Of a stretch of 64,000 bases of DNA, positions 46,201 through 55,511 are shown in pieces. How positions within the stretch are numbered: the first letter of the stretch is position 1; each line of letters starts with the position of its first letter. The stretch comes from Planomonospora sp. ID67723 (lineage in GTDB: Bacteria > Actinomycetota > Actinomycetes > Streptosporangiales > Streptosporangiaceae), in the NCBI RefSeq assembly GCF_015711605.1, contig NZ_JABTEZ010000002.1:1736001-1800000 (forward strand), given 5' to 3'. The notes under the pieces were generated by a model. That model was given only the letters and a program-made list of their open reading frames with translations. It did no database searches and was not told the origin of the DNA. The position numbers were made by a program, and so were the translations under genes.

Positions 46201-49200
46201 GGACTGCGCGCGCCTGCGCGGGATCGCCCAGGGCGCCGGGGCGAGCATGTTCATGGCGTGCCACGCGGTGGTCGCCGCGCTGCTGCACCGCCTGGGGGCC
46301 GGCGACGACCTCCCGCTCGGCGCGCCGATCTCGGGCCGCACCGACGGGGCCCTGGACGAGCTGGTCGGCTTCTTCGTCAACACCCTCGTGCTGCGTACCG
46401 ACGTGTCGGGCGACCCGACCTTCACCGAACTCGTCGGCCGGGTCCGGGAGACCGCCCTGGCCGCCTTCTCCCACCAGGACGTGCCGTTCGAGGCCGTGGT
46501 GGAGGAGCTGAACCCGGTGCGCTCGCCCGACCGCAACCCGCTGTTCCAGGTGATGGTCGGCTACCGCAACCGCGCGGACGACGGCTTCGCCATGGCCGGG
46601 CTGGAGGTGCTGCCGCAGCCGGTCGAGGCCCGCACGGCGAAGTTCGACCTGGTGTTCAGCTTCGCCGAGGACGCCGGGAGCGGCCGGATCGCCTGCGTGA
46701 TCGAGTACCGCTCCGACCTGTTCGACCGGGCCACGGTCGCGACGCTGGGCGACCGGCTGGCCGCGCTCGCCGGCGCGGTGGCCGCCGACCCCGGCCTCCC
46801 GGTCAGCCGCGTCGACGTGCTCACCGAGACCGAGCGCGCGCAGGTCGTCACCGGCTTCAACCGGACCGACCGGATCGTGGCGGAGGAGAGCTTCCCGGAG
46901 ATGTTCCGGCGGCGCGCGGCTGAGCGCCCCGGCGCCGTCGCCGTGGTGGACGGGCCGCGCTCGGTCACCTACGCGGAGCTGGACGCGCTGTCGGACCGCA
47001 TGGCCCGGCTGCTGGCCCGGTACGGCGTGCGCGCCGAGAGCGTGGTCGGCGTGGCGGTGCCGCGCTCGGTGGAGATGGTCGCCGTGATGCTCGGCGCCAA
47101 CAAGCTGGGCGCCGCCTTCCTCCCGCTGGACCTCGCCCACCCCGCCGACCGCCTGGCGTACATGCTCGGCGACGCGCGGGCGGAAGTCGTCGTGGCGACC
47201 GAGCAGGTCGCGGGCAAGATCCCCGAGGTCGACGGGCTGCACGCGCTGCTGCTCGACGCCCCCGGGGTCGCCGGGGAACTGGCCGGGATCGAGGCGGGCG
47301 GGCCGTTCCCGCCCGTCGCCTTGGACCAGGCCGCCTACGTCATCTACACCTCGGGCTCGACCGGCCGTCCCAAGGGCGTCCTCGTCCCGCACGAGGGGAT
47401 CGGCAGCCTGGTGGCCACGGCCGTCGACCGGATGGGGCTGACCCCCGACAGCCGGGTGCTGCAGTTCGCCTCGATCGGCTTCGACGTGACCATCTTCGAG
47501 CTGTCCATGGCGCTGTGTCACGGCGGTTGCCTGGTGCTCGTCCCCGACGAGGCCCGGGTGCCCGGCCGCGAGCTGACCGACTTCATGAACGGGCAGCGGA
47601 TCACCCACGCGATTCTGCCGCCCTCACTGGTGGCGGCCCTGCCCGCCGACTGCGAGCTGCCGGAGGGCGCCACCGTACTGGTCGGCACCGAGACCGTGCC
47701 GCCCGCCGTGATCGCGCGGTGGGCCGGGCGCCTGCGGCTGCTGGCGGCCTACGGACTGACCGAGGCGACGGTGAACTCGACGCTGTGGCCGGCCGAGCCG
47801 GGCTGGGCAGGGGCGGTGCCCATCGGCGTGCCCGACCCCAACACCCGTGCGTACGTGCTGGACGCGCGACTGCGGCCGGTGCCGCCCGGCGTCGCGGGGG
47901 AGCTGTACGTCTCCGGCCGCGGCCTCGCCCGCGGCTACCTGGGACGGCCCGGTCTGAGCGCGGAACGGTTCGTGGCCTGCCCCTTCGGCCCGCCCGGCAC
48001 GCGGATGTACCGGACCGGCGACCGGGCACGCTGGCGTGCCGACGGGAACATCGACTTCCTCGGCCGGGCCGACGACCAGGTGAAGATCCGCGGCTTCCGG
48101 ATCGAGCCGGGCGAGATCGCCGGAGCAATGACCCGGCACCCGGCCGTCGCCCAGGCGGCGGTCGTGGTGGACCGCAGCGGGCAGGAGCCGAGGCTGGTCG
48201 GCTACGCGGTTCCCAGCCGCGACGGGACCGGCCTCCCGCTCGACCCGGCCGGGATCCGCGCCCACGTGGCGGAGCTGCTCCCGGACTACATGGTCCCGGC
48301 CGCGGTGGTGGTGCTCGGCGGGCCGCTCCCGCTCACGCCCAACGGCAAGCTGGACCGCCGGGCGCTGCCCGCGCCCGACTGGTCGGCGCTGACCGGCACG
48401 GCCCGCCCCGTCACCGGGCGGCAGCGGGCCCTGGCGGAGCTGTTCGCCGAGATCCTCGAACTCCCCGAGGTGGGGATCCACGACAACTTCTTCCTGCTGG
48501 GCGGTCACTCGATGTCCGCGATGCGGCTGCTGGGCCGGGTCCGCACGGTGCTGGACGCCGACCTCGCCCTGCGCGACGTCTTCGAGGCGCCCACGGTGGC
48601 GGCGCTGGCCGAGCGCCTGGGCGACCGCGCGGACGAGACCGGGAGCGTCCAGCGTCCGCGGCTCGCCCGGACCGGCAGGCCGCCGGTCCTGCCGGCCGCG
48701 CCGCCCCAGGAGTGGCAGTGGACCCGGTACCGCACCGGGACCGGCCGGGCCTACGACATGGCATTCGCGCTGCGCGCCCCCGGCGGCCTGGACGCGGAGG
48801 CGCTCGCCGCCGCGCTCGCCGACGTCGCCGCACGCCATGAGCCGCTCCGCACGGTCCTCACCGAGCGCGGCCGACAGCCCGCGATCGGGTCCGCCGGGCG
48901 GGACGGCGAGATCTGCCCTCCGGCCCGGGAACCCGCCGTGCCGGGGGTGGAACTGGTCCAGGAGCCCGCCACGCAGGGACTCGAATTCGTCCAGGTCACC
49001 GACCTGGACGAGCGGCTGCGCGCGCTGGCGGCCGAGGAAGCCGACCTGACCGGGCGCCCGCCGCTGCGGGCGCGGCTGCTCACCGACGGCTCCGGCGCTC
49101 AGGCGCTCCTGCTGACGGTGCACTACATCGGCGTGGACGAGTGGTCCATCGTGCCGCTGGTCCGCGACCTCGTCACCGCCTACACGGCCCGGCGGCGGGG

Positions 49201-50044
49201 GAACACCCCGGCCTGGAGCGAGCTGCCGGTGGGCTACGCCGACTACACGTCGTGGGCGCACGAGCTGCTCGGCGGGGTCGCCGACCGGCAGCTCGGCTAC
49301 TGGCGGGAGACCCTGCGCGGGCTGCCCCTCGACCCAGCGCTGCCGTACGACCGGCCGCGCGGGCAGGGTCCCGGCGGGGCCGGTGAGCCCGGTGGACGCG
49401 GCGACCACGTCGATCTCGTGCTGGACCCGGTCCTGCACGCCGCCGTCGACGACCTCGCCGCGCGGACGGGCACCAGCATGTTCATGGTGCTCCAGGCGGC
49501 GCTGGCGACCCTGCTCACCCGGCACGGGGCCGGGACGGACCTGCCGATCGCCTCGCTGGTCGCGGGCCGTACCGAGGAGGCGCTCACCGACCTGGTCGGA
49601 TGCTTCTTCAACACGGTCATCCTGCGCACCGACACCTCGGGCGAGCCGACCTTCCGCGAGCTGCTCGCGCGCATCCGGGAGGCCGACCTCGCCGCGCTCG
49701 ACCGGCAGGACGTCCCCTTCGCCCGGGTTGCGCGGGAGCTCGGCCTGCCCGCGCCGCGGGTGATGCTGGTCCACCACGAGCAGGCGCGGATGGCGGAGAT
49801 GGAGGACATCGGGGCGGCGTTCGAACCGGTCCCGACCGGGGCGCTCAACGCCGATCTGACGCTCAGCTTCTTCGAACCGCGCGGCGACGGACCGGTGGAC
49901 TGCCTGCTGGAGTACGACACCGGCCTGTTCGACCGGGACACGATCCGGCAGCTCGCGGACGATCTGGTCCGCATCCTGAAGACGGCGGTGGCCGATCCCG
50001 ACCGGCCGCCCATCCACGACGACCACAGGAGGAACGACTCATGA
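34229..50044 (+). CDS. Tetramodular hydroxamate-siderophore NRPS, C-A-T-E-C-A-T-C-A-T-C-A-T-C
   Basis: 5271 residues, one uninterrupted frame. Catalytic marks: C1 HHLLTDG (H157/H158); A1 [11 protein letters not shown] from 633; T1 Ser1024; E HHLVVDG (H1225/H1226); C2 HHLVADG (H1726/H1727); A2 from 2209; T2 Ser2614; C3 HHLILWDG (H2825/H2826, one extra residue); A3 from 3301; T3 Ser3704; C4 HHITTDE (H3888/H3889); A4 from 4373; T4 Ser4761; C5 HYIGVDE (H4965, Y4966). No thioesterase or reductase follows C5. By-eye specificity codes: A1 DVWIVGAVNK, A2 DAWDFGCVQK, A3 DMENLGLINK, A4 DVFILGAVNK. The A3 code is the established one for N5-hydroxyornithine or its formyl form. A1 and A4 resemble each other and may both take formyl-hydroxyornithine; A2 is unassigned. 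Expected product: D-X1-X2-hOrn-X4, perhaps released as a diketopiperazine. Iron-controlled from 32996. Confidence 0.96.
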   Translation: MKTMFGDGFALPLTGAQTGIWLAQQIEPDSPAYTIGCYVELPGPVRGRADTATERQAPDVSRLAAAVRRAVREAEPLHAVFVEDGGKPAQVLRAPGDWSPAVVDLAEEADPEAAARAWMDADLASAGRATDLARGPLFAHALLDLGERGLWWYQRYHHLLTDGFGILQLIHRTAELYGSGPEEGAALAQDWSLSSLVAGDTDYRGSARHAADRGFWHERLAGLPAEPARLVECPPAQAARTRRRTAELSAERTERLREAAASAGTRLSRLAIAAVAAYLHRVTGEQDVVLGLPVTARLDPELKYTPGMVSNVLPLRLTVRPGTTPAQLVQDIAGRVRELGEHARYRGEDLARELGRAEGLRALIGPTVNVMPFHGEIRFGDLSGTVHYLSLGPVGDLSVAVYDRPAGQGLRIDLDADADVCDPDELARHERRLLSVLEAMAAHPDRPLGSIDLASADERELVLTRFAGTQPEVRELSWTAAFEQRAARTPDATALVCEAQRLSYAELNGRANRLARLLRRSGVTTEDVVAVAVPRSADMVVALLGVMKAGAAYLPLDSDHPADRITYMVEDARARAVVSVTALAGDLPDFPESAVPRLLLDDPAVTAELAALEDADLAEAAGPELDRAAYVIYTSGSTGRPKGVVVSHDGIGSLIATAAERLGVDAASRVVQFASVGFDVAVWDLVMSLCVGGTVIVVPAERRVAGHELTDYLAEHRATHMILPPSLVAALPADCELPAGGVLVVGTEAVPAELIARWGRRMQVVVAYGLTEATVNSTLWLADPDQPGPVPIGVPDPGTRCYVLDSALRPVPPGTVGELYVAGRGLARGYLGRHGLTAERFVADPFGAPGSRMYRTGDRARWRADGNLDFLGREDGQLKIRGHRIEPGEIESALMAHPAVAQAAVVAREDHRGVKRLVAYVTETHVTGTDAGGVDVAEVRSLVAGSLPDHMVPGTIVVLDGVLPLTPNGKLDKKALPEPEWTAQAGGAAPSTPAERVLAELFAELLGLPAVGVQDSFFELGGDSIVAIQLVNRARRAGLVITPRDVFRLRTVAALARERAGQAPEQVHDPGVGTAPATPIVHWLRERAETGGPIDGFYQAVTLQVPADLTAEVLAATLQAVLDHHGMLRARLVRADDWALEVPPPGTVRAADLLERVEIGASALPATNTPHETNLSDGADILNEVIAEHRRRAVGRLAPDDGRMLQAVWLDAGRHAPGRLVLVAHHLVVDGVSWRILLADLAQAAEALAAGQPVALPPVGTSFPRWSRMLAADALTASRRAELETWQDLLREPAPALGLRPLDPAADTAASERSLTVSLSGDQTAPLLADLPAAYHGTVNDVLLTALAVAVARWRHDRPSGSGSDPGPGAGRGLLLELEGHGREQDDLAGGADLSRTVGWFTSVFPVRIDADDVDWEQFRAGGPAAGRALKQVKEQLRALPGAGLGYGQLRHLNEETAGALAAAPQPQLLFNYLGRFRAGESGDWRLAGDTEPLTAGRDPGMPSGHPLEINAIVRDGAAGPELSATWSWPEGVLDHSGVAELAGLWLEALRGLTAHLSGPDAGGHTPSDFPLVEIGQDEIDELEAAPHGLRDVLPVTPLQQGLFFHALFDEDASDVYTVQQVIELTGAVDGSAGGALHRAVRGLLERHPLLGAGFRQRPDGRVVQFLPDAVTVPWQEIDAPDTGDETVQAVAEEERAHRFDLAAPPLVRAAFVRGADRHRLILTLHHLVADGWSVPIMLRDLLAGYATGETAVDALPAVSLCREYFSWLRDRDREAAREAWRRALSGLEEPTLLARAGREAVPGREAAPGPIGQVRAELTEELTAGLTAWARTRGLTLGTVIQGAWGLLAGRLTGRRDIVFGTTVSGRQAAVEGVESMVGLLVNTLPVRVTWRPDERPADLLARLQDAQADLLDHQHLGLAEIQRLAGFTDPDARSLFDTLVVIENYPVTGDLRAPGGAFEITGVDVRDASHYPLSLTVVPGDRLDLRLDYDTERFDAGTAARLSAGLMRLLEEMVTDPGRPAGRFDLLPAADRERAALTGAVRPLPEETLATAFSAQVAASPAATALISGAAEVSYAELDRRAEALARRLAARGIGAGQFVAVAVPRSIDMIVALLGVLKSGAAYVPLDVEYPADRLAFMLADCGARAVVTTAEATARLPEADGVEHVVIGGVIDGAETEPAAGAGPAAADGSGSRPAAPGDPAYLIYTSGSTGRPKGVVVTHQAITGHLAWAQGEFRMGSGDRMLQQASASFDASVWQIFWPLCTGAAVVLAEPGGHFDPVYLAGLIQERRVTVLDIVPSMIQAFLATDEVAGDSAWAASLRKVFGGAEALTAGVARRWRELTGVPVDNCYGPTEATVQVTWQDGAHQPESQQPESQPSGGEAVPIGGPVWNTRLYVLDACLRHVPQGVPGELYIAGAQLALGYHGRPGLTGERFVADPYGPPGTRMYRTGDLVRRRADGALEYLGRTDHQVKIRGNRVELGEVEARLAGESGVARAVVVVHGSGTAARLIGYALPEPGARLDGAALRSALAAALPAPMVPGAVVVLDALPLTPNGKVDRAALPVPEAAGTARREVRAPRTGREALLCQIFTEVLGTETGADDDFFVLGGDSIASIAVSGRARRAGLPLSPRDVFAHRTPAALAAAAGAQAADAGHTDQANQAELIHLTAGETDRVRMASPVPVEDVWPLSPLQEGIFFHSTYDANDADAIDVYTSQDVFAFAGRIDADRLRAACAALLARNPSLRAGFTGEGLPRTVQFIGADVPSPLSEIDLSHLPAAERDERVAALLAEDRTRRFDLSSPPLMRLLLIRLGDHDRLVVSHHLILWDGWSAWLFLEQLFALYDQAGDDRGLPAPGSYRDYLAWLAGQESGTALAAWREALSGLTEPTLLRPADDGLRPVIPLNLDSLLPAGLGDRLRTTAREHGLTLNTVLNAAWGLMLAATVGRDDVVFGAAVAGRPVAVPEVESIIGMFLNTVPVRISFDPRESVLDLLRRVQDERVALMPYEHLGLGELQRESGHRRLFDTLFVLRDADGEDRMTAFTRRNGIVDVAGIDATHYPLTLIVTQGARLRVTLSYRPDVFGPEEAAALLERYTAVLERLVDGLPERTGALDLLLPGERRSLGAEWDATRRPLPPATVAELLAEQAARTPEEVALVFGAERLTYAELDARINRMTRLLLAHGAAPERVVALALPRSADMVVALFAVLQTGAAYLPLDLEYPAERLEFMLEDTAPACVVTTTAVAATLPDTGVVRVLLDDPVTAAALAALPSGTLSDGERPAFARDLPHRLEHPAYVIFTSGSTGRPKGVVTPYRGLTNMQFNHREAIFEPAIAAAGGRRLRIAHTVSFAFDMSWEELLWLVEGHEVHVCDENLRRDAEALVAYCDRERVDVVNVTPTYAHHLIEEGLLDGHRPPLVLLGGEAVSETVWSTLRDTPGTFGYNLYGPTEYTINTLGASTDDSPTSTVGRPIWNTRAYVLDSALRPVPPGTPGELYIGGVGLARGYHRRPGLTAASFVADPFCGEPGMRMYRTGDLVRRRPDGNLDFLGRTDDQVKIRGYRVELGEIGAALEDHPLVSHAAVVADGSGPGGAKRLVGYVVPQDERALGDPSEAEELVTALRESLKARLPGYMVPAALMVVDRLPLTVNGKLDVRALPRPAVTAGGRSRPPRSPHERVLCALFAELLGVEQVGIDDDFFDLGGHSLLATRLVSRARAALGAELAIRDLFEAPTVAELAARVVAADAVRRPALAPADERPAEPPLSSAQQRLWVIEQLEGPSAVYNFPLVIRLRGALDVEALRAALADVAARHEALRTLVAEREGRPYQDVVPAEAARPVLEVVEADEERLGEVLSEVLGRPFDLAAELPLRATAVRLGAQEHVVALLLHHITTDEWSDGPFLRDLSAAYAARRSGREPRWEPLPVQYVDYTLWQRELLGDRSDPGSLAARQLAYWAEALRGAPEQLELPTDRPHPARPSPSGGELVVELDPEDCARLRGIAQGAGASMFMACHAVVAALLHRLGAGDDLPLGAPISGRTDGALDELVGFFVNTLVLRTDVSGDPTFTELVGRVRETALAAFSHQDVPFEAVVEELNPVRSPDRNPLFQVMVGYRNRADDGFAMAGLEVLPQPVEARTAKFDLVFSFAEDAGSGRIACVIEYRSDLFDRATVATLGDRLAALAGAVAADPGLPVSRVDVLTETERAQVVTGFNRTDRIVAEESFPEMFRRRAAERPGAVAVVDGPRSVTYAELDALSDRMARLLARYGVRAESVVGVAVPRSVEMVAVMLGANKLGAAFLPLDLAHPADRLAYMLGDARAEVVVATEQVAGKIPEVDGLHALLLDAPGVAGELAGIEAGGPFPPVALDQAAYVIYTSGSTGRPKGVLVPHEGIGSLVATAVDRMGLTPDSRVLQFASIGFDVTIFELSMALCHGGCLVLVPDEARVPGRELTDFMNGQRITHAILPPSLVAALPADCELPEGATVLVGTETVPPAVIARWAGRLRLLAAYGLTEATVNSTLWPAEPGWAGAVPIGVPDPNTRAYVLDARLRPVPPGVAGELYVSGRGLARGYLGRPGLSAERFVACPFGPPGTRMYRTGDRARWRADGNIDFLGRADDQVKIRGFRIEPGEIAGAMTRHPAVAQAAVVVDRSGQEPRLVGYAVPSRDGTGLPLDPAGIRAHVAELLPDYMVPAAVVVLGGPLPLTPNGKLDRRALPAPDWSALTGTARPVTGRQRALAELFAEILELPEVGIHDNFFLLGGHSMSAMRLLGRVRTVLDADLALRDVFEAPTVAALAERLGDRADETGSVQRPRLARTGRPPVLPAAPPQEWQWTRYRTGTGRAYDMAFALRAPGGLDAEALAAALADVAARHEPLRTVLTERGRQPAIGSAGRDGEICPPAREPAVPGVELVQEPATQGLEFVQVTDLDERLRALAAEEADLTGRPPLRARLLTDGSGAQALLLTVHYIGVDEWSIVPLVRDLVTAYTARRRGNTPAWSELPVGYADYTSWAHELLGGVADRQLGYWRETLRGLPLDPALPYDRPRGQGPGGAGEPGGRGDHVDLVLDPVLHAAVDDLAARTGTSMFMVLQAALATLLTRHGAGTDLPIASLVAGRTEEALTDLVGCFFNTVILRTDTSGEPTFRELLARIREADLAALDRQDVPFARVARELGLPAPRVMLVHHEQARMAEMEDIGAAFEPVPTGALNADLTLSFFEPRGDGPVDCLLEYDTGLFDRDTIRQLADDLVRILKTAVADPDRPPIHDDHRRNDS
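41336..41365 (+). repeat. 15-bp tandem duplication inside NRPS A2
   Basis: CAGCCCGAGTCGCAG occurs twice in tandem (41336-41350 and 41351-41365), adding [10 protein letters not shown] between the YGPTE region and the following conserved strand of A2. Being a multiple of three it keeps the frame; it lies in an expected surface loop. Confidence 0.9.
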
Positions 50045-50262
50045 GCACCAACCCGTTCGAGGACCCCCAGGGCCGCTACCTGGTGCTGGTCAACGGCGAG
50101 GGCCAGCACTCGCTCTGGCCGACCTTCGCCGAGGTGCCGGCGGGCTGGGAGCCGGTCTTCGGCGAGGACTCCCGCGACGCCTGCCTGGAGTACGTGGAGC
50201 GGAACTGGACGGACCTGCGCCCGCGCAGCCTGGCCGAGGCCATGGGCGAGACGCGGAACTGA
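50041..50262 (+). CDS. mbtH: MbtH family protein
   Basis: 73 residues. The ATG at 50041 overlaps the NRPS stop (ATGA), so the two are translationally coupled. The family pattern is complete: [24 protein letters not shown] with the first conserved Trp, GWEPVFG, and [15 protein letters not shown] with the last. MbtH proteins bind adenylation domains, helping them fold and activate amino acids. It almost certainly serves one or more A domains of the preceding NRPS. A strong terminator follows. Confidence 0.97.
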   Translation: MSTNPFEDPQGRYLVLVNGEGQHSLWPTFAEVPAGWEPVFGEDSRDACLEYVERNWTDLRPRSLAEAMGETRN

Positions 50263-50273
50263 CCCGCTCACGC

Positions 50274-50322
50274 GGACGGCGGCTCCGCCCCGGCACCGGC
50301 CGGGGCGGAGCCGCCGTCCTTT
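50274..50322. terminator. Strong hairpin terminator after mbtH
   Basis: The arms 50274-50294 and 50299-50319 pair perfectly over 21 bp around the loop ACCG, followed by TTT (50320-50322). It lies between the convergent MbtH and exporter genes and probably stops transcription from both. Confidence 0.88.
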
Positions 50323-50401
50323 CGCGGCCGGACGACCACGAGATGAGGGCCGGCCGCGTCACCTGAGGCGTGTCCCGCGGATCATGGCGGCCGCGACGGG
50401 C

Positions 50402-52237
50402 TCAGTCGCCCGGCGCCTGCCGGTTGTCCGACCACGCCTCCCACAGCGCCGCGTAGCCGCCGCCGGCACGGACCAGCTCGGCGTGCGTACCGGTCTCGGC
50501 CACCTTTCCTCCGTCGAGCACCACGACGCGGTCGGCCGCCGCGGCCTGGGTGAGCCGGTGCGCGACGACGAGCGCGGTCCGGCCGTCCACCGCGGCGGAG
50601 GCCGAGGCCTCCAGCAGCCGTGCCCCCGCGCTGCCCGCCTCCGCCGTCGCCTCATCGAGCACGACCACCGGAGGGTCGGCCAGGACGAGCCGGGCCAGCG
50701 CCAGTTGCTGCGCCTGGGCGGGGGTGAGCCGGTGGCCGTTCTCGCCGACCACCGTGTCCAGCCCTTCGGGCAGCGCCTGCGCCCAGGTCAGCGCCCCGAC
50801 CCGCTCCAGCGCGCGGCGGAGCTCGTCGGCCCCCGCCTCCGGCCGTGCCAGCCGCAGGTCGTCGGCGAGAGTGCCGGAGAAGACGTGGACCTCCTGGGTG
50901 ACCAGCGCGACGGGCCGTCCGGCCGCCGCCCGGTCCGTCCCGGAGGGTTCCGTGCCGTCCACGGTGACCGAGCCGCTGCCGGGCGGATGGACGCCTGCGA
51001 TGATCTTGGCCAGTGTGGTCTTCCCCGCGCCGCTCGTGCCGACCAGGGCGATGCGCTCCCCGGCGGCGATGTCGAGGTCCACGCCGTGCAGGACCGGGTG
51101 GCCCGGCCGGTAGGCGTACTCGACGCCGCAGACGCGGACCGGGAGGGAGACGGCCGGGAGAGCCCGCACCGGGGCCGGGGCCGGGCTCGGGGCTGGGACC
51201 GGCGCGGCGTCGGCCACCCCGACCAGCCGCGCGAGACCCGAGACGGCGGCCTGCGCGTCGTCGGCGAGGCCGAGCGCGATGTTGACCGGCGTGAACAGGC
51301 TGTGGAAGTAGAGCGCCGCGGCGCTGGCCGTACCGACGCTGGCATCCCCGTTCCGCACCAGCAGGAACCCGGTCGCGAGCACCGCGGACAGCCCGGCGAG
51401 CTCGGCGAGGTTGAGCCGGGAGTAGAACCGCGTCACCAGCCCGACACCGCGCAGCGCCAGGTCCACCGCCGCGCGTGAGCGGGTGCCGACGAGGCGGACG
51501 TGCTCCTCGGCGAGCCGGAACGCCCGGACGGTGGACGCCCCGCCGACGGTGTCCAGCAGTTGCTGCTGCTGGGCGCCGACGGCGACGCGCTGTGCGGCGT
51601 ACAGCGGGACCGCCCGGCGCACGTACCAGCGCACCGTGCGCACCTGGATGGGGACGGCCACCAGCGCCACGAGCAGGAACCGCCAGTCCAGGACCGCCAG
51701 CCCGACCAGGGTGAGGCCGATCGTCAGCAGCGAGCGGGCCAATGCCGGCATCGCGTCGCGGACCGCGTTCGTGATCACCGAGACGTCGTTGGTGACGCGC
51801 GAGGTCAGGTCTCCCGACCCGGCCCGCTCCACCCGTTCCAGGGGGAGCCCGAGGGCCCGCTCCACGAACCGCTCCCGGAGCGTGGCCAGCATGCCCTCGC
51901 CGAGCCGGGCGATGAAGGAGACGCCGGCCGCGGCGGTCACCCCCTGGGCGACCGCGATGACCGCCAGCCAGGCCACCGGGGCGGTGATCGCGGCGGCGGG
52001 CCGCCCTGCGGCGACCAGGTCGATGATGTGGCCGAGGATCGGCGCGGTGAGCAGCCCGACCCCGGTCGAGGCGATCAGGATCGCCAGGCCGCTCAGGGCC
52101 GCCGCGCGGTGGGGGCGGGCCAGTTCGCGTACGGCCGCGCGGGTCTGCGCCGCGGTCGCGGTGGGCAGCAGCTCCCGATCCTCGTCCTGCCGTGTTCCTG
52201 CCGTGCCGGTCATGCTCATCTGGGTGTTCTCCTCCAC
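50402..52237 (-). CDS. ABC exporter half, catalytic subunit of an asymmetric heterodimer
   Basis: 611 residues from GTG 52237 (GGGAGG upstream); ATG 52219 behind GGAGGAG is the alternative. Six-helix ABC exporter membrane domain, then an ATPase with intact Walker A (LVGTSGAGKTTLAKII), Walker B with catalytic Glu (VVVLDEATAE) and switch His (VVAHRLTQ). The signature motif is degraded to LTPAQAQQLALARL. The partner encoded 15 bp upstream has the opposite pattern, so together they should make one good and one dead ATP site. Position in an iron-controlled operon between the NRPS and the reductase suggests export of the new siderophore, although some exporters of this type in mycobacteria import it (IrtAB). 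Ends at the mbtH terminator. Confidence 0.93.
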   Translation of the reverse strand: MEENTQMSMTGTAGTRQDEDRELLPTATAAQTRAAVRELARPHRAAALSGLAILIASTGVGLLTAPILGHIIDLVAAGRPAAAITAPVAWLAVIAVAQGVTAAAGVSFIARLGEGMLATLRERFVERALGLPLERVERAGSGDLTSRVTNDVSVITNAVRDAMPALARSLLTIGLTLVGLAVLDWRFLLVALVAVPIQVRTVRWYVRRAVPLYAAQRVAVGAQQQQLLDTVGGASTVRAFRLAEEHVRLVGTRSRAAVDLALRGVGLVTRFYSRLNLAELAGLSAVLATGFLLVRNGDASVGTASAAALYFHSLFTPVNIALGLADDAQAAVSGLARLVGVADAAPVPAPSPAPAPVRALPAVSLPVRVCGVEYAYRPGHPVLHGVDLDIAAGERIALVGTSGAGKTTLAKIIAGVHPPGSGSVTVDGTEPSGTDRAAAGRPVALVTQEVHVFSGTLADDLRLARPEAGADELRRALERVGALTWAQALPEGLDTVVGENGHRLTPAQAQQLALARLVLADPPVVVLDEATAEAGSAGARLLEASASAAVDGRTALVVAHRLTQAAAADRVVVLDGGKVAETGTHAELVRAGGGYAALWEAWSDNRQAPGD

Positions 52238-52252
52238 CGGATCCTCCCGGGC

Positions 52253-53947
52253 TCAGGCCAGGACCGTTGCCCGGTAGGCCTCGTTGTCGTGGACGAGCTC
52301 GACGTGGCGGCCCTCCGCCGCCGGGACCCCGCCGTCCACGAAGATCACCCGGTCGGCCGCCGCGAGCAGCGCCGGACTGGTGACCAGCATGATCGTCGTC
52401 CGTCCGGACCTGACCTTGCGGATCCCCTCGGCGATCCGGGCCTCGGTGACCGCGTCGACCGCGGTGGTCGGATCGTGCAGGACCAGGACCGGGGCGCCGG
52501 TGGCCAGGGCGCGGGCGAGGGCCACCCGCTGGCGCTGCCCGCCCGACAGCGAACGGCCTCGCTCGGTGAGCGCGGTGGCGGCGCCGTACGGCAGGACCCG
52601 GGCGATCTCGTCGACCGCCGCGGCCGCCATCGCCGCCTCGGCCGCGTCCGGAGCCGCGTCCGGCGGCATGGCGGCGGTGACGTTGCCGAGCAGGCTCCCC
52701 TCGAACAGGTCGGCGTCGTGGTCGGCGACGACGACGGCGCGGCGCACCTCGGCGGGGTCGAGGGTGCGCAGCGGCACACCGTCCAGTTCCACCACGCCCG
52801 ACGAGGGATCGGCGGTGCGGTTCAGCACCCGCAGCAGTGAGGCGGCGACCGCGGGATCGGCCGTCACGACGCCCAGCAGCTCGCCCGGTGCGACGTCGAG
52901 GCTCAGCCCGCGCAGCGCGCCGTGCGTGACCTCGTGCAACCGGATCCGGCCCTGAAGGGGTTCCGGGAGGACGTCGTCGCCTCCGGTCACCGCGGGCGGC
53001 ATGGCCAGCACCGAGGCGACCCGGGCGGCCGACGCGCGCCCCTGGGCGAATTCCCCGTTGGCCCAGGACAGGATGGACAGCGGGGTGAGCAGGAACTGGG
53101 CGAGCCCGACCGCCGCCACCAGCTGTCCGACACTGATCTCGCCCTGTGCGGCGAGCCGGCCTCCCACCAGGGCCACGATGGCGATGAAGACGCCGGTCAG
53201 GGTGAGCATGCCGCCGTCGTGCCAGGCCTGGGCCCGTGCCGCCCGCAGGGTGGCGGCCAGCGAGTCCCGGCTGGTGCGCCGGTAGCGGTCGACCGCTGCG
53301 GCCTCCGCTCCGATGCCCTTGAGCACCCGCAGTCCGGCGATCAGGTCGGCGGCCACGCCCGACGCGTGCGCCGCGCGTTCCTGCTCGGCGCCGCTGCGCC
53401 GCTCCAGCGGCTTGCCCAGCAGGTGCGCGAGCAGCAGCAGAGGCGGGATCCCCAGCAGGACCACCAGGCCCAGCGGCACGGAGACCCGGAGCAGCGCCAC
53501 TCCCCCGGCGAGCAGCCCGGCCAGCGCCGAGACGCCGGCGGCCAGGGCCACGTTCACGGCGCCGACCCGCTTGGCGTCCTGTGTGGCGACCGCGACCAGC
53601 TCGCCCGGGAGCCGTCCGGCCTCCGCGCCGCCCCTGGCCTGCAGGACCCGGCCCGCCAGTTCGGCCCGCAGCCCGTGCGCGGCCAGCTCGGACGCCCGCT
53701 CGGCGATCCGGAAGCTGAAACGGTAGCTGAAGGACAGCACGGCGAAGACCGCGGCCAGCGCCGCGATCCAGCCGGCGAGCTCCGCGGCGTCACCGGTCGA
53801 GATGGCCCTGTCGATGACCACTCCGATCATCACGGGCACCAGGGCTTCGCAGGCCTGGTGCCCGGCGGCCAGGGCGGAGCCGCCCGCCGTGTGCCTCCAG
53901 TGCCCGGTGATCGAACGTCGCAGGACGTCACGGCCTTCGATCGGCAT
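52253..53947 (-). CDS. ABC exporter half with degenerate ATP site
   Basis: 564 residues from ATG 53947. Six-helix membrane domain (ACEALVPVMIGVVID, LSFSYRFSFRIAERASELAAHGLRAEL in part). In the ATPase domain the Walker A loop is lost (LLGVVTADPAVAASLLRVL, no GKS/T), the catalytic Glu after Walker B is Pro (LVLHDPTTAVD) and the switch His is Ser (MLVTSPALLAAADRV). The signature LSGGQRQRVALARAL is perfect. These losses are exactly complementary to those of the downstream subunit. It follows the FhuF-like reductase gene by 15 bp and precedes its partner by 15 bp, forming a three-gene operon under the iron box at 54726. Confidence 0.93.
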   Translation of the reverse strand: MPIEGRDVLRRSITGHWRHTAGGSALAAGHQACEALVPVMIGVVIDRAISTGDAAELAGWIAALAAVFAVLSFSYRFSFRIAERASELAAHGLRAELAGRVLQARGGAEAGRLPGELVAVATQDAKRVGAVNVALAAGVSALAGLLAGGVALLRVSVPLGLVVLLGIPPLLLLAHLLGKPLERRSGAEQERAAHASGVAADLIAGLRVLKGIGAEAAAVDRYRRTSRDSLAATLRAARAQAWHDGGMLTLTGVFIAIVALVGGRLAAQGEISVGQLVAAVGLAQFLLTPLSILSWANGEFAQGRASAARVASVLAMPPAVTGGDDVLPEPLQGRIRLHEVTHGALRGLSLDVAPGELLGVVTADPAVAASLLRVLNRTADPSSGVVELDGVPLRTLDPAEVRRAVVVADHDADLFEGSLLGNVTAAMPPDAAPDAAEAAMAAAAVDEIARVLPYGAATALTERGRSLSGGQRQRVALARALATGAPVLVLHDPTTAVDAVTEARIAEGIRKVRSGRTTIMLVTSPALLAAADRVIFVDGGVPAAEGRHVELVHDNEAYRATVLA

Positions 53948-53962
53948 CGCCGCTCCTCCAGG

Positions 53963-54706
53963 TCAGTCGCATGTGATCAGGCAGCAGGTGGAGCAGGCCT
54001 CCCGCCCCGGGAGCGTCACCCACAGGCAGCAGGTGCGCCGGCGCATCGAGGGCAGTTCCAGCAGATCGGCCACCGGGCCTCCGGCCGACCGCAGCAGGGC
54101 CTCCGCCGCGCCGGCGGGATCGTCGAGCAGGTCCTGGGCGAAGGAGACGAGCGGCTGGGCGAAAGCCTCGGCCACCGAACCCCACAGGCCCCGTCTGCCG
54201 GTCCGGGTGAGCGCGTGCAGCGCCTCGATGAGCGGCGCGTGCAGGTCCTCCAGCAACGTGCTGCGGATGACCGCGCCCAGCTCCTCAAGCCCGCCGCCGG
54301 CTACCAGCGGCTCGCACAGCCCGAACCGCAGGCGGGGCTCGGCCGGTGACGAGCGCAGCACCGTGTTGCGCGCGGTCATCAGGGGGACGTGCCGGTTGAT
54401 GGCCCATCCCATGACGACCGGAAGGGTGGTCCAGTAGGAGAATCCCTTCCACCACAGGGCGGCGGCCACGTGCGGTGGCGCCTCCCACTCGCGCCGGGCC
54501 ACGTCGAGGAGCTCACCCAGCCGCCGGTACGGCGGGGCCGCCAGCTCCGCCGCCGTGTACCAGTCCGGTCCTCCGGCGTACAGGCCGGGCGTCAGCGCGA
54601 GAGGAAGCCCGGCCTCGGCGGCGGCGCGGAGACGCGCGGTCAGCGGCTCCAGCATCGTCTCGGCGGACGGCTCGCCGCCCAGCAGCGCGGTCCCCGTCGC
54701 GTTCAC
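53963..54706 (-). CDS. FhuF-like [2Fe-2S] ferric siderophore reductase
   Basis: 247 residues from GTG 54706, chosen because GGAGGAGG lies just upstream and because an ATG at 54721 would abut the iron box. The C-terminal end carries TCCLWVTLPGREACSTCC, that is CC-x10-C-x2-C (C226, C227, C238, C241), the unusual [2Fe-2S] ligand pattern of FhuF; two more cysteines follow (C242, C246). The middle region WWKGFSYWTTLPVVMGWAINRHVPL resembles the FhuF/IucA-C-terminal type domain. It should reduce the ferric siderophore in the cytoplasm to release Fe2+. It is first in the operon with the two exporter halves. Confidence 0.88.
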   Translation of the reverse strand: MNATGTALLGGEPSAETMLEPLTARLRAAAEAGLPLALTPGLYAGGPDWYTAAELAAPPYRRLGELLDVARREWEAPPHVAAALWWKGFSYWTTLPVVMGWAINRHVPLMTARNTVLRSSPAEPRLRFGLCEPLVAGGGLEELGAVIRSTLLEDLHAPLIEALHALTRTGRRGLWGSVAEAFAQPLVSFAQDLLDDPAGAAEALLRSAGGPVADLLELPSMRRRTCCLWVTLPGREACSTCCLITCD

Positions 54707-54725
54707 GCCTCCTCCGATCATCAGG

Positions 54726-54744
54726 TCAGGTAAGGCTAACCTAA
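54726..54744 (-). promoter_or_regulatory. Iron box for the reductase-exporter operon
   Basis: TCAGGTAAGGCTAACCTAA matches the DmdR/IdeR consensus except at two or three left-half positions. It lies 20 bp from the preferred start of the reductase gene. Confidence 0.88.
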
Positions 54745-54761
54745 AACGATCGAATGGGGGA

Positions 54762-54923
54762 GTGCCGTGCGGGTTCGATCGGCGGATCGACGGCGTCCGC
54801 GACGTCACCGTGGACCTCCCCACCGGACAGGTCACCGTCACCGGCGGCCGTCCGCTGCCCGCCGACCGGATCGCCGACGCCGTACGCAGGGCCGGTTACG
54901 AACTGACCGCTCTGGCCCTGTAG
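54762..54923 (+). pseudogene. Remnant of a heavy-metal-associated (HMA) copper chaperone
   Basis: Reading from GTG 54762 gives 53 residues. From IDGVRDVTVDLPTGQVTVTG through ADRIADAVRRAGYELTAL it is the C-terminal three-quarters of an HMA domain (CopZ-like). The N-terminal part with the metal-binding GMxCxxC is missing: only VPCGF precedes. It cannot bind copper in the usual way. The break lies about 20 bp from the iron box, so the 5' end was probably lost when the siderophore operon joined here. It could still be translated (GGGGGA upstream), but is best read as a remnant. Confidence 0.65.
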
Positions 54924-55011
54924 GGCGTACGCCACCCGAAGCGTCACATCCCCGCCATCACGCCCCTGGAAGGGCTCGCGATGGCGGGGACGTGTGGAAG
55001 CCGTGCCCGGA

Positions 55012-55500
55012 TCAGGTCCGTACCGCCTCGGGCCGGATGTCCTGCCCGGTGACCGCGGGCTTCGGCTGGCGCATGAGCAGCACCGTCAGGACCGCCCCGG
55101 CCGCCGTGACGGTCCCGGCGCCGATGAAGGCGGCCTGGAAGCCGCCGGTGAGCCGGGGCAGGTCGCCGAGCCGGTCGGCGCCGGAGGAGGTGGCGATCAT
55201 GAAGATCATGATGGCGACGGTCATCGGCAGCAGCGCCGCGCCGCTGGCGAAGGCGCCGTAGCCCAGCACCTGCTGGAGATAGAGGTTGAGGAAGTACCGC
55301 ATCGGGATCCATGCCGCCCCCAGCAGCGCCATGGCCAGGTTGGCGGTGGCCAGGCCCGGGGTGCGCCAGATCGCGAGCGGCATGAGCGGCTCGCGCACGC
55401 TGCGCTGGATGAGCAGGAACGCCACCAGGAGTGCGACGGCCCCGGCCAGCTCCAGCACGGTGGCGGCCGAGCTCCAGCCCTGTTCGGGGGCGCGCCGATC
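55012..55500 (-). pseudogene. Truncated MFS (DHA2/EmrB-type) transporter remnant
   Basis: About 160 codons with MFS character, from EQGWSSAATVLELAGAVALL through REPLMPLAIWRTPGLATANLAMALLGAAW and YLQQVLGYGAFASGAALLPMT to the C-terminal helix GAGTVTAAGAVLTVLLMR (given in part). This is the second half of a 14-helix drug exporter. The first half is absent, and between MIFMIATSSGADR and the last helix several helices are also missing, an internal deletion that kept the frame. No start codon belongs to the remnant; the frame merely stays open upstream. It is not expected to function. Confidence 0.8.
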
Positions 55501-55511
55501 CCCGGGCCGCG

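Noticed and set aside
41177-47608. Antisense frame of 2143 codons inside the NRPS
   Set aside because: It mirrors the NRPS, lacks any domain signature and is a typical shadow frame in very GC-rich DNA.
50263-50401. A small thioesterase or other release gene after mbtH
   Set aside because: The gap is 139 bp, filled by a terminator; no coding frame fits.
51475-52277. Plus-strand frames over the exporter genes
   Set aside because: They oppose two genes with full ABC motifs and have no ribosome binding sites.
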